Assembly (NCBI RefSeq): GCF_910585425.1
Contig: NZ_CAJUCP010000016.1
Location: 38,249 to 102,248 of the forward strand
Direction: 5' to 3'
DNA length: 64,000 nt
DNA from: an uncultured Acetatifactor sp.
GTDB lineage: Bacteria; Bacillota; Clostridia; Lachnospirales; Lachnospiraceae
The notes below the pieces were generated by a model, which made no database searches, was not told where the DNA came from, and was given only the letters and a program-made list of their open reading frames with translations. Positions 20,107 through 27,485 of this stretch are shown piece by piece. Both the position numbers and the translations under genes were made by a program. Position 1 is the stretch's first letter. Every line of letters starts with the position of its first letter.

Positions 20107-20802
20107 TTATACGGTTTTTAGATATTTCGTATACGTTTTGGCGAATTCTGAATATTTCTCCCTGGCCAGGTACACATTCTCTCCGTTCTTCAGCCGCACA
20201 GCCCCTGTCCCGTATTCCGCCACATAGGCCAGGTTCACCAGATAGCCCCTGTGGCAGCGGAAGAACCCGTCTCCCAGCAGCTCCTCCATGCTCTTCATGG
20301 TGGCATAGATCGTGATGTTCTCGCCCAGGGTATGAATCTCCACCTTCCGCTTATGGCTCTCCACATACAGGATCTCCTTCTTCTGCACCACATAGCTTCT
20401 GGCCCTGGTCTGGAAGAAAAGCTGGTTCCCGCCTGCGCTCTCCATTTTCCGGACTTCCCGGCAGGCGTTCTCGAACACCCTGCAGAACTTCTCCGGCTCC
20501 ACGGGCTTGAGCAGATAGGAGAAAGCCGATACCTCAAAAGCCTCCGCCGCGTATTCCTTCAGGGCCGTCACAAATATCAGGATGGTCTTCTCCTGGTTGA
20601 TGCGCAGGATCCTGGCCACCTCTATCCCGCTCATCTCCTCCATCTGGATATCCAGAAGCAATATATCAAAATGCCCCTTGGCCTCCAGAAAACGCTTCCC
20701 CGTATCGAAGCAAGCCACCTCGCAGTCCGGCTCCTGCCTCCTGATCAGGCTGCGCAGCCTGGCACAGCCCTCCTTGTCATCATCACATATCGCGACCCTC
20801 AT
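20107..20802 (-). CDS. LytTR-family response regulator, orphan
   Basis: A 231-aa protein. The N-terminal receiver domain has the acidic pair (ICDDDK), phospho-acceptor Asp in ILLLDIQM and Lys in YLLKPVEP. The C-terminal LytTR DNA-binding domain has FFRCHRGYLVNL and a typical basic end. ATG 20802 is preferred because GAGGTGG lies just upstream. No sensor kinase gene lies beside it, so its partner is elsewhere. A short ORF with a hydrophobic N-terminus ends 8 bp before it. Confidence 0.9.
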   Translation of the reverse strand: MRVAICDDDKEGCARLRSLIRRQEPDCEVACFDTGKRFLEAKGHFDILLLDIQMEEMSGIEVARILRINQEKTILIFVTALKEYAAEAFEVSAFSYLLKPVEPEKFCRVFENACREVRKMESAGGNQLFFQTRARSYVVQKKEILYVESHKRKVEIHTLGENITIYATMKSMEELLGDGFFRCHRGYLVNLAYVAEYGTGAVRLKNGENVYLAREKYSEFAKTYTKYLKTV

Positions 20803-20810
20803 GCCCCACC

Positions 20811-21032
20811 TCATGTCTCACGCGTCCCGGGCTTCCTGCTCCGGCCCCGGGCCGCGCTTCCTCTTTTATTTCGACAGGATGGCCATGCCACTTTTGGGTA
20901 ATGTAACAAACTGCTGTCCATAATGTCACGAATCGTTGCGGGCCCCTCCCCGTGTCCTCCGGATGCCGCAGTGCAGACAATGAAACCAAAAAGGACAGCA
21001 AACCAGTGTTTCCACCTCTGTCTGCTGTCCAT
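20811..21032 (-). CDS. Possible small peptide gene ahead of the LytTR regulator
   Basis: A 73-aa ORF starting MDSRQRWKHWFAVLFGFIVC with a hydrophobic segment at residues 9-24 and a hydrophilic remainder. It lies directly upstream of the LytTR gene on the same strand with an 8-bp gap. A prepeptide or small membrane protein is conceivable, but the SD is weak and an alternative start 5 nt upstream gives another frame. The rest of the 20803-21184 gap holds only a TATAAT at 21124-21129 for the Uma2 gene. Confidence 0.25.
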   Translation of the reverse strand: MDSRQRWKHWFAVLFGFIVCTAASGGHGEGPATIRDIMDSSLLHYPKVAWPSCRNKRGSAARGRSRKPGTRET

Positions 21033-21184
21033 AGCATTCTACCTGTCCTTATGCTTTTTATTTCGGCATAGGTTGGAGAAAAGTTTATCGGAAATAATTA
21101 TTTTCTTCTTTTTTATATCATGCTATAATGTCGATAGGAAGGCATATCGTGTCGTGCGGTAATGCTATGAAAGGAGCGAAAGAC

Positions 21185-21736
21185 ATGGCGTTAGCACAGT
21201 TACAGACTTATACGGAAGAGGATTACTATAACATGCCGGAGGATGTCCGGGCAGAGCTGATTGATGGGCAGTTCTATTATATGGCTTCTCCGAGCCGAAC
21301 CCACCAGAGGATATTAGGCTGGCTTTATGCCACAATATACAACTATATCCAATCAAAGCAGGGTTCCTGTGAGGTCTATCCGACCCCGTTTGCGGTTAAG
21401 CTGTTCGAAAGCGACTACAGCACGATAGTAGAGCCGGACATAAGCGTAATCTGCGACCCGGGCAAGCTGACCGACAAGGGCTGCACCGGCGCGCCTGACT
21501 GGATCGTGGAAATCATATCCCCCGGCACGGCCAGCCACGACTATGTGCGCAAGCTGAAACTCTATCTGGATGCCGGGGTGAAGGAATATTGGATTGTTGA
21601 CCCCTCAAAAAAGACCATCTATGCGTACCATCTGGAAGAAGCCAAGTTTGAAGTCACCTCATACACCTTCCGGGACAAGATAAAGGCCAATCTCTATGAC
21701 GACCTGTGGATCGACTTTGGGGAGCTGCGGCTGTAA
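21185..21736 (+). CDS. Uma2-family putative endonuclease
   Basis: A 183-aa protein of the Uma2/DUF820 group, a PD-(D/E)XK-type fold. The core can be seen as EPDISVICD, DWIVEIISPGT and a following Lys/Tyr-rich helix (YVRKLKLYLDAGVKEYWIVD). ATG 21185 is chosen for AAAGGAG 8 nt upstream. TATAAT at 21124-21129 is a plausible -10. A single gene ending at a terminator. The biological role of the family is unclear. Confidence 0.88.
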   Translation: MALAQLQTYTEEDYYNMPEDVRAELIDGQFYYMASPSRTHQRILGWLYATIYNYIQSKQGSCEVYPTPFAVKLFESDYSTIVEPDISVICDPGKLTDKGCTGAPDWIVEIISPGTASHDYVRKLKLYLDAGVKEYWIVDPSKKTIYAYHLEEAKFEVTSYTFRDKIKANLYDDLWIDFGELRL

Positions 21737-21779
21737 GGCTTTTCGCAGCAGCCCCAGGCCATGACCATTTGCTCCAAGC

Positions 21780-21818
21780 AAAAAGCCCCCAAAGCTAGCG
21801 CTTTTGAGGGGCCTTTTT
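21780..21818. terminator. Bidirectional terminator
   Basis: GCCCC(C)AAAGC and GCTTTTGAGGGGC form a stem flanked by A-run and T-run, between the Uma2 gene and the convergent gene ending at 21850. Confidence 0.85.
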
Positions 21819-21849
21819 TATTCCTCCTGCCGTCCGGACCGCCTTGCCG

Positions 21850-22269
21850 CTACAGCCGCCGCAACTGCCCTAAGATGTAATTCACCTTCTCTATGGCGTC
21901 CTCCACCTGCCGCCTGGCATCGTTTATCTTGGACTGCACCAGCATATCCGCCACGAACCCGTCGAAGAAATAATCCGCGAAGGTCAGGAAATCCCCTGTC
22001 TGGATATGGAACTCCGGTATACTGTCCACATCCATCAGCTCCCTCTGGAACCGCTTCAGGGCGGCGCGGGCCTGCTGCACCAGCGCGTCCGCGTCCTTCA
22101 TTTTGGAGCGCTTGATGAAGGTGGTGATCATCCCTCCGCCCAGCATGTCCACGATGCCCCAGTTTCCTGCGCTGCTCAGGCAGTCCTTGGCCTGTTCCAG
22201 ACAGCGCAGCGCCTCCTGCCCCGCATATGTCGCCTCGTTTATTTCCCTCCTGTAGTCCATCTCTGCCAT
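21850..22269 (-). CDS. Hypothetical helical protein, 139 aa
   Basis: The protein is mostly amphipathic helix: MAEMDYRREINEATYAGQEA at the start, a Gly-rich turn (DMLGGGMITTF), then long helices ending VNYILGQLRRL. No signal peptide. GGAAAA precedes the ATG. I do not recognise a named family, though the composition suggests a cytoplasmic helical bundle. Confidence 0.7.
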   Translation of the reverse strand: MAEMDYRREINEATYAGQEALRCLEQAKDCLSSAGNWGIVDMLGGGMITTFIKRSKMKDADALVQQARAALKRFQRELMDVDSIPEFHIQTGDFLTFADYFFDGFVADMLVQSKINDARRQVEDAIEKVNYILGQLRRL

Positions 22270-22451
22270 CGCTCATTTTCCTTTCTTCAAAAACAGACGC
22301 GGCCCCCGCCGGAATCCGGGAAGCGCTCCGTGAACCCTCTGTCCGGTTTCAGTATAAATATCCGGGCAGAGCTTTTCAATAGGGAATTGCGCACTATAAG
22401 CGGGGCTAAAGTCCACGATGCCGCAGACCCGTCTTTTCTGCAGGGCAATCC

Positions 22452-24569
22452 TTATTCTGTCGCCTTGTCGGATTGCCCCGAACCGTCGGCCTGCCCCAGC
22501 AATATATGATAGTAATAAACCGGCATGGCGCTCCAGCCATGGCAGAGGCTTCCCGCATTGTCGAAGTCGCTGGCTCCTGCTTCCGTCTCCCAGACCGTGG
22601 TGCCGCCGTACTCCGCCATGGGGGCATAAATGCGCCGGATATCCTCCAGAATCACGGGAGCATACCGCTCTCTGTCCACCTTCAGCCAGGCGTCATACTT
22701 AAAGCAGAGCATGGACAGGGACACCTCCGTCAGGGTTTTGTCCGTCCGCAGCCGCTCGCACAGGCCCAGGGCCTCCTCTCCTTCCACAGCGCCGCAGAGG
22801 ATGGCCAGGGCATTCCCCAGCTGGCTGGCTCCGCCTCCCGTAGCCAGGTTATGGCAAATCTTTGCCTCCTCGTCCCAGAACGTCTCATAGATGCGCTGGT
22901 TCAGCCGCTGTGCCAGCGCCCTGTAATCCGCCGGAGCGCGCTCCTTCCCTTCCGCCGAACGCACCTCCGACGTGGTACGTCCTCCTTCCGTGGCGCGTTC
23001 TCCCTCCGCGGCACGCTCCCATTCCGTGGCGCGTTTTCCCTCCGTGGCACGCCCCTCTTCCATTCCCAGCTTCTCCCCAATATCCGCAAGATGCTGCAAA
23101 GCAAGGGACAGCAGGCTGTTCAGCAGCACATCCGGCACGGAAGGATCCGTTGCGTAGCCGTCCAGCCCCTCCCGCCATTCATAGAAGTTCCAATACCGCT
23201 CCCGTCCCGCAAAGGGCAGCACCAGCCCCTCTTCCATGGAATGCTCCTCTTCCATGGAATGCCCCTCTTTCATCCGTCCCGTGAAAGCCTCCGCCACGGA
23301 CACCAGCTTCGGCCATATCTCCCTCAGGAACTCCCTGTCACCGCTGTAGTCCAGATATTCCCGGCACTCCGTGATATAATGCAGGGAAAAAGACGGAATC
23401 ACGAAGTCCATCTCAATGGGATAACAGATCGACAGCAGGCCGTCCTCCCGCCTGTCTTTGGACATCAGCTCCAGGGAGGCCCGGGGGAAACGGTACTCCC
23501 CGAAGGCATAATACCCGCATAGCATCTGGTTGCGGCTGTCCATGGCATAAAGCGCCTGCTCCCTCCAGGGGCAGTCCTCATAATGCTCATGCATGCACAG
23601 GTGCAGGGTCTCCACGCACATATCGTAAATCTTCTCCTGGAACGCATCCAGACCGGGTCGCTCCCTCTCCGCCAGCATATACATGGTAGGCGCGATTCCA
23701 AGCTGCTCCACCGTCACGGGCTGCTCGGAATGGATCTCCAGATAGCGGCAGCCCAGCCTGCGGAAAGGATTGCGGTACACGTTGCGCCCCTCCTTCGCCC
23801 TGTAGAAGACGCTGAAGTCCCTGCTGCCGATAATCCGCCGCACCCGCCCGTCCTCCATATGTTCCCCATAAGCGATGGTGATGTCCTGGGCACAGGGCGA
23901 ATCCAGCTTCAGGCACAGGAACCCCACCTGCTCGCTGCCCAGGTCGTAGACTACAGTTAGGTCGTCAATCCGTGCGCACTCCACCCCATCCACATCAGGC
24001 AGGAAAACAAGCTTGTCAATGGGCCTGAGGCGCAGGGGCAGCTCCTGTTCCACCACCGCCGAAGGGCTAAAATCCGAGAGCTCCCCCGTCATCCAGCCGT
24101 CCTCCCTGGAGGCGTCATAGCCGTAGCCCAGCCCCAACTGGCCGGTGATGACGTGCATCCTGTGGCTCAGGTATGCCCTGCTCATGCGGGAGAGGGTCTC
24201 CCCGCCGCTCCTGCACAATATCCCTCCTTCCCCCGCCAGCTCATAGAGCAGCCCCGCATTGCCCCTGTAATAGGTGGAGGAGGTGCTGATGCCATAGTAC
24301 CACACCACGATGGCCAGGCGGTTCTCCCCCTTCCGGCACACATCCGAAATGTCCACCTCGTCATACACCTTGTCATAGGGGAAATCCGGATACTGCCCCC
24401 ACGCCGCCAGCTCCCCGTTCACATAGGCGGCATAATTGCTGTCCGCCGAGATACGCAGCACCGCCCTCCCGGCCTCATAGGGAAAGCAGTCCACGAACTC
24501 CCCGTACTCGTCCGCCTGAGGGCTGTCATTGCACCAGATCCATTCCGCTCCGTCAAATATACGCTCCAT
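22452..24569 (-). CDS. GH78-like alpha-L-rhamnosidase family protein
   Basis: A 705-aa cytoplasmic protein. N-terminal beta domains (to ~330) carry lectin-like motifs (YAAYVNGELAAWG). An (alpha/alpha)6 catalytic domain follows, with HEHYEDCPWREQALYAMDSR, the D-C-P-x-R-(D/E) signature of Bac_rhamnosid enzymes, and a late GGTTVWE. I chose ATG 24569 because GGGAAGG precedes it; upstream codons read through 34-bp repeats. Two 18-bp minisatellites expand a loop as (H/R)-rich hexapeptides. It probably removes terminal alpha-linked deoxysugar. It sits behind GH95 on the same strand. Confidence 0.85.
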   Translation of the reverse strand: MERIFDGAEWIWCNDSPQADEYGEFVDCFPYEAGRAVLRISADSNYAAYVNGELAAWGQYPDFPYDKVYDEVDISDVCRKGENRLAIVVWYYGISTSSTYYRGNAGLLYELAGEGGILCRSGGETLSRMSRAYLSHRMHVITGQLGLGYGYDASREDGWMTGELSDFSPSAVVEQELPLRLRPIDKLVFLPDVDGVECARIDDLTVVYDLGSEQVGFLCLKLDSPCAQDITIAYGEHMEDGRVRRIIGSRDFSVFYRAKEGRNVYRNPFRRLGCRYLEIHSEQPVTVEQLGIAPTMYMLAERERPGLDAFQEKIYDMCVETLHLCMHEHYEDCPWREQALYAMDSRNQMLCGYYAFGEYRFPRASLELMSKDRREDGLLSICYPIEMDFVIPSFSLHYITECREYLDYSGDREFLREIWPKLVSVAEAFTGRMKEGHSMEEEHSMEEGLVLPFAGRERYWNFYEWREGLDGYATDPSVPDVLLNSLLSLALQHLADIGEKLGMEEGRATEGKRATEWERAAEGERATEGGRTTSEVRSAEGKERAPADYRALAQRLNQRIYETFWDEEAKICHNLATGGGASQLGNALAILCGAVEGEEALGLCERLRTDKTLTEVSLSMLCFKYDAWLKVDRERYAPVILEDIRRIYAPMAEYGGTTVWETEAGASDFDNAGSLCHGWSAMPVYYYHILLGQADGSGQSDKATE
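22946..23053 (-). repeat. 18-bp minisatellite coding (RATEGE)n in the GH78-like gene
   Basis: Six 18-bp units, in frame, encode RATEGK, RATEWE, RAAEGE, RATEGG, RTTSEV and RSAEGK. The outer units are the most diverged. The array forms a charged insert in the catalytic half of the protein. Confidence 0.85.
23234..23269 (-). repeat. Two 18-bp units coding HSMEEE in the GH78-like gene
   Basis: Two consecutive units, the first reading CCATGGAATGCTCCTCTT. This unit matches the repeat at 33136-33207 at 16 of 18 positions. Confidence 0.8.
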
Positions 24570-24688
24570 ATAGATTCCTTCCCTCTCCGTCCTCCCCAAA
24601 CGCCCGGACATCCTACGCCCTTCTCCCGTCATCCGTAGCCGGGGCAATCTTCCTCCCTGTATCCGCAGACCGCCGCGAGCAAGGCCCA

Positions 24689-24770
24689 CTGCCTCCACGG
24701 GCCGCCTCCTTGAGCACCGCCGCTGCCTCCACGGGCCGCCTACATGAGCACCGCCGCTGCCTCCACGGGC
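24689..24770. repeat. 34-bp tandem repeat between GH95 and GH78-like genes
   Basis: CTGCCTCCACGGGC recurs at 24689, 24723 and 24757, giving a 34-bp period. The array occupies the 332-bp gap (24570-24901), where I see no gene. Confidence 0.8.
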
Positions 24771-24901
24771 AGGCCCGCTGTTTCGCAAGCCCCGGCAACA
24801 GCCTCCCTTCGTGCCGTTACCGCAGCCCTCTGCGATACCCGCCCCCCATATCCGGCCCCACGCCCACAGTCCACGCGGGGCTTTGCGTCCGCCCGACAGA
24901 A

Positions 24902-27076
24902 TCAGCTTTTCTCACGAATTTCCGATGAGACGAGTTTCCCGTCTTCCCAGGCGATATCAACCACTTTTCCGCCCTTAATCCGAAGCCCCCTGGCATAGCC
25001 CGAGGCGAACTGCTTCGGCAGTGCTGGCAGCAGCATGACTTCCCCGCCCCGATCCTGCACCAGCATGTTGCATATACCCGCGATGCCGCCGAAGTTCCCG
25101 TCGATCTGGAAGGGCTCATGGGCGTCCCACAGATTGGGGTAGGTGGACCTGGTCAGCAGGATGTGCAGATATTTCCAAGCCTGCTCCCCGTCCTTCAATA
25201 TGCCGAACAGGTTCACGATCCAGGCGCAGCTCCAGCCCGTGTATCCGCCTCCGTTCTTCAGCCGCGTCTCCAGGGAGATCCGGGCCGCCTCCATCATGTC
25301 CTGCCTGTCCGCCCAGAGCTCCGACGGATAGAGGCCGTACAGATGGGACACATGCCTGTGCCCAGGCTCCACCTCCCGGTACTCCCTGGCCCACTCCAGA
25401 ATCTGGCCGAAGCTCCCCTTCTTCACAGGCTCCAGCTTCGACAGGCGCTCCTCCACCTCCCGGATCAGCGGGTCTTCTATGGCAAGAATCTCGCATATCT
25501 TCAGGAAATGCCGGAACACGTCCTCCGTCAGCTCCAGGTCCATGGCGGAGCCGTAGGTGACGCAGCAACTCTCCCCCTCCGGGGTGTAGTAGCAGTTCTC
25601 CGGGGATGTGGAGGGACATGTGACATACCTCCCCTCATGCTCCACCAGCCAGTCCACCAAAAACAGGGCATTGGCCCGGAACATGGGATAGGCCTTCCGG
25701 CGCAGAAAATCCCGGTCCCCGCTGTACTCATAGTAATGGTAGAATTCCTGGGCCAGCCACGCCAGCCCCATGGGCCACATGGACCAGGAGACACAGCCTT
25801 TCTCCCCTCTTTCGCTCCCGTATCCCATGCCCATGGGAGTGGTGGTATACCAGGCGTCCGCATTGTGGTGCTGGACGCTGCCCCGGCAGCGGTAGTTCAC
25901 GGCAGCCGTATGCTCCCCGTGCTCCGCCAGCTTCTCCACATAGGAGAAATAGGGCTCCATGCACTCCTCCAGCCCACAGCTCATGGCCGGCCAGTAGTTC
26001 ATCTCCAGGTTGATATTGGTGGTCCAGTTGCTGCTCCAGGGAGCCTGCCACTGCCAGCTCCAGATGCCCTGGAGATTGGCGGGAAAGCTGCCCTTGCGGG
26101 AAGAGGCGATCATCAGATAGCGCCCGTACTGGAAATACAGGCCGAAGAGCCCATTGTCCTCCCCGCCTGCCCGCAGGTTCTCCAGGCGCACATCCGTGGG
26201 CTGCTCCAGCTGCTCCCCCAGATACAGCTCCACGCTGTCGAAGATGCTTCTGTAGTCGTCCACATGGGCTTTCCGGATGGCCTCATAATCGCCCTCCAGC
26301 GAGGCGGGCCGCACCGCTTCTACGGAGAGCACCGCCCGGGAACAGCCCCGGATCCAGAGCCGCCCATCTTCCACAGATACCTTCCCGTCTCCCTCCAGCA
26401 CCCTGATTTTACCGGAAAACCGTTTTCCTCTGTATCCCCAGACGACAGCCTCCTCCCCCTCCCGGATGTAGGCGGGATCCAGATGCTCCGGGCATTTCCC
26501 CCTGAAATCCAGGCCCTCCGGCCCTTCCTTCATCCGGCATTTCAGCAGGGAACCCAGGGAAACCACCAAATCCATCACAGGCTCTGATGCCCGCAGGGAC
26601 ACCAGAATGGCCTGTCCCGGATAGGTGACGAACATCTCCCGGCTGTAGTGGACTCCCTCCGCGTCAAAGTCCACATACGCCACCGCCTCCTCCAGGTCCA
26701 GGCTGCGGCGATAGTTCTGCACCTCGCTTCCATTCCCGGATTCACTGTCCTCCAGATTTTTATATACGATATTCAGATTCCCCAGAGGGAGATAGGATTC
26801 GCCGTACTCTCCCAGCATCTGTCTGCGAATCAACTCCTCCGCCTCCGCGCATCGCTCCTCGAATATCAGCCTACGGGCCTCCTGCAGGCTCTCTGCGGCC
26901 TCCGGATTGGTCCGGTCCCTCTCGTAGCCGCTCCAGAGGCTGTCCTCGTTCAGGCCCAGCATCTCCTTCCCGGGCACGCCCCAGACCATGGCCCCCAGCC
27001 TACCGTTTCCAAGGCAGATCGTCTCCTCCCATCTGCCCGCGGGCTTCTCATAGTACAGCTCCAGTTTCTTGTCCAT
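24902..27076 (-). CDS. GH95 alpha-L-fucosidase / alpha-L-galactosidase
   Basis: A 724-aa protein. GH95 cleaves terminal alpha-1,2-fucose (or alpha-L-galactose) by inversion. The N-terminal beta domain starts KLELYYEKPAGRW and ENSLWSG-like LNEDSLWSG. The catalytic barrel shows WTTNINLEMNYWPA (the two Asn that activate water), CPSTSPEN (general acid Glu) and QIDGNFGGIAG (Asp). All expected catalytic residues are present. ATG 27076 has AGGAGG 9 nt upstream. No signal peptide, so it acts on imported oligosaccharides. Likely co-transcribed with the GH78-like gene. Confidence 0.92.
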   Translation of the reverse strand: MDKKLELYYEKPAGRWEETICLGNGRLGAMVWGVPGKEMLGLNEDSLWSGYERDRTNPEAAESLQEARRLIFEERCAEAEELIRRQMLGEYGESYLPLGNLNIVYKNLEDSESGNGSEVQNYRRSLDLEEAVAYVDFDAEGVHYSREMFVTYPGQAILVSLRASEPVMDLVVSLGSLLKCRMKEGPEGLDFRGKCPEHLDPAYIREGEEAVVWGYRGKRFSGKIRVLEGDGKVSVEDGRLWIRGCSRAVLSVEAVRPASLEGDYEAIRKAHVDDYRSIFDSVELYLGEQLEQPTDVRLENLRAGGEDNGLFGLYFQYGRYLMIASSRKGSFPANLQGIWSWQWQAPWSSNWTTNINLEMNYWPAMSCGLEECMEPYFSYVEKLAEHGEHTAAVNYRCRGSVQHHNADAWYTTTPMGMGYGSERGEKGCVSWSMWPMGLAWLAQEFYHYYEYSGDRDFLRRKAYPMFRANALFLVDWLVEHEGRYVTCPSTSPENCYYTPEGESCCVTYGSAMDLELTEDVFRHFLKICEILAIEDPLIREVEERLSKLEPVKKGSFGQILEWAREYREVEPGHRHVSHLYGLYPSELWADRQDMMEAARISLETRLKNGGGYTGWSCAWIVNLFGILKDGEQAWKYLHILLTRSTYPNLWDAHEPFQIDGNFGGIAGICNMLVQDRGGEVMLLPALPKQFASGYARGLRIKGGKVVDIAWEDGKLVSSEIREKS

Positions 27077-27224
27077 AGACTCGCTCCTCCTGTTCCCGGC
27101 ACACGCCAGCTTCCCTGCCCAGCATGCCGCTTTCCCTGCCCTGGCTTCACTACGCCTATCCGCGCCTGTCCGCCGCCTACCTGTCCGTACTCTCCGCCAG
27201 CGCATTCCGGTACCAATTCATAAA

Positions 27225-27242
27225 GTGAGTTTATTATCTCAC
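27225..27242 (-). promoter_or_regulatory. Candidate operator upstream of GH95
   Basis: GTGAG-8 nt-CTCAC inverted repeat lies in the only AT-rich part of the 409-bp gap (27077-27485). I see no other gene in that gap. Confidence 0.35.
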
Positions 27243-27423
27243 AGACAGCGCGCTCTGTCTATAGCCAATTCCTGCTGTGCGAGGAGCCTTCTGCAAAAGA
27301 TGGACATCCCGGCTCCATATCAATCGAGCCGCGGAAAGCTCCCCCCTTGCCCCGCGGCCCGTGCGCTTTGCGGCATATTTCAAGCGCCATAGCCCTTTGT
27401 GCAAGGGTCCGCGCATGAAAGAA

Positions 27424-27450
27424 CCGGGAACCTGCACTCCAGATTCCCGG
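27424..27450 (-). terminator. Candidate terminator after GH36
   Basis: A CCGGGAA/TTCCCGG hairpin is followed on the minus strand by TTCTTT, 36 bp after the GH36 stop. Confidence 0.5.
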
Positions 27451-27485
27451 CTCGCCCCATCGGCTTCCAAGCCTATATCAGCTTT

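Noticed and set aside
24570..24788. 5' extension of the GH78-like gene
   Set aside because: The extension is coded by 34-bp repeats, lacks homology, and the ATG at 24569 has a strong SD.
27077..27205. 5' extension of GH95
   Set aside because: It is Arg/Gly-rich with no family match; ATG 27076 has AGGAGG.
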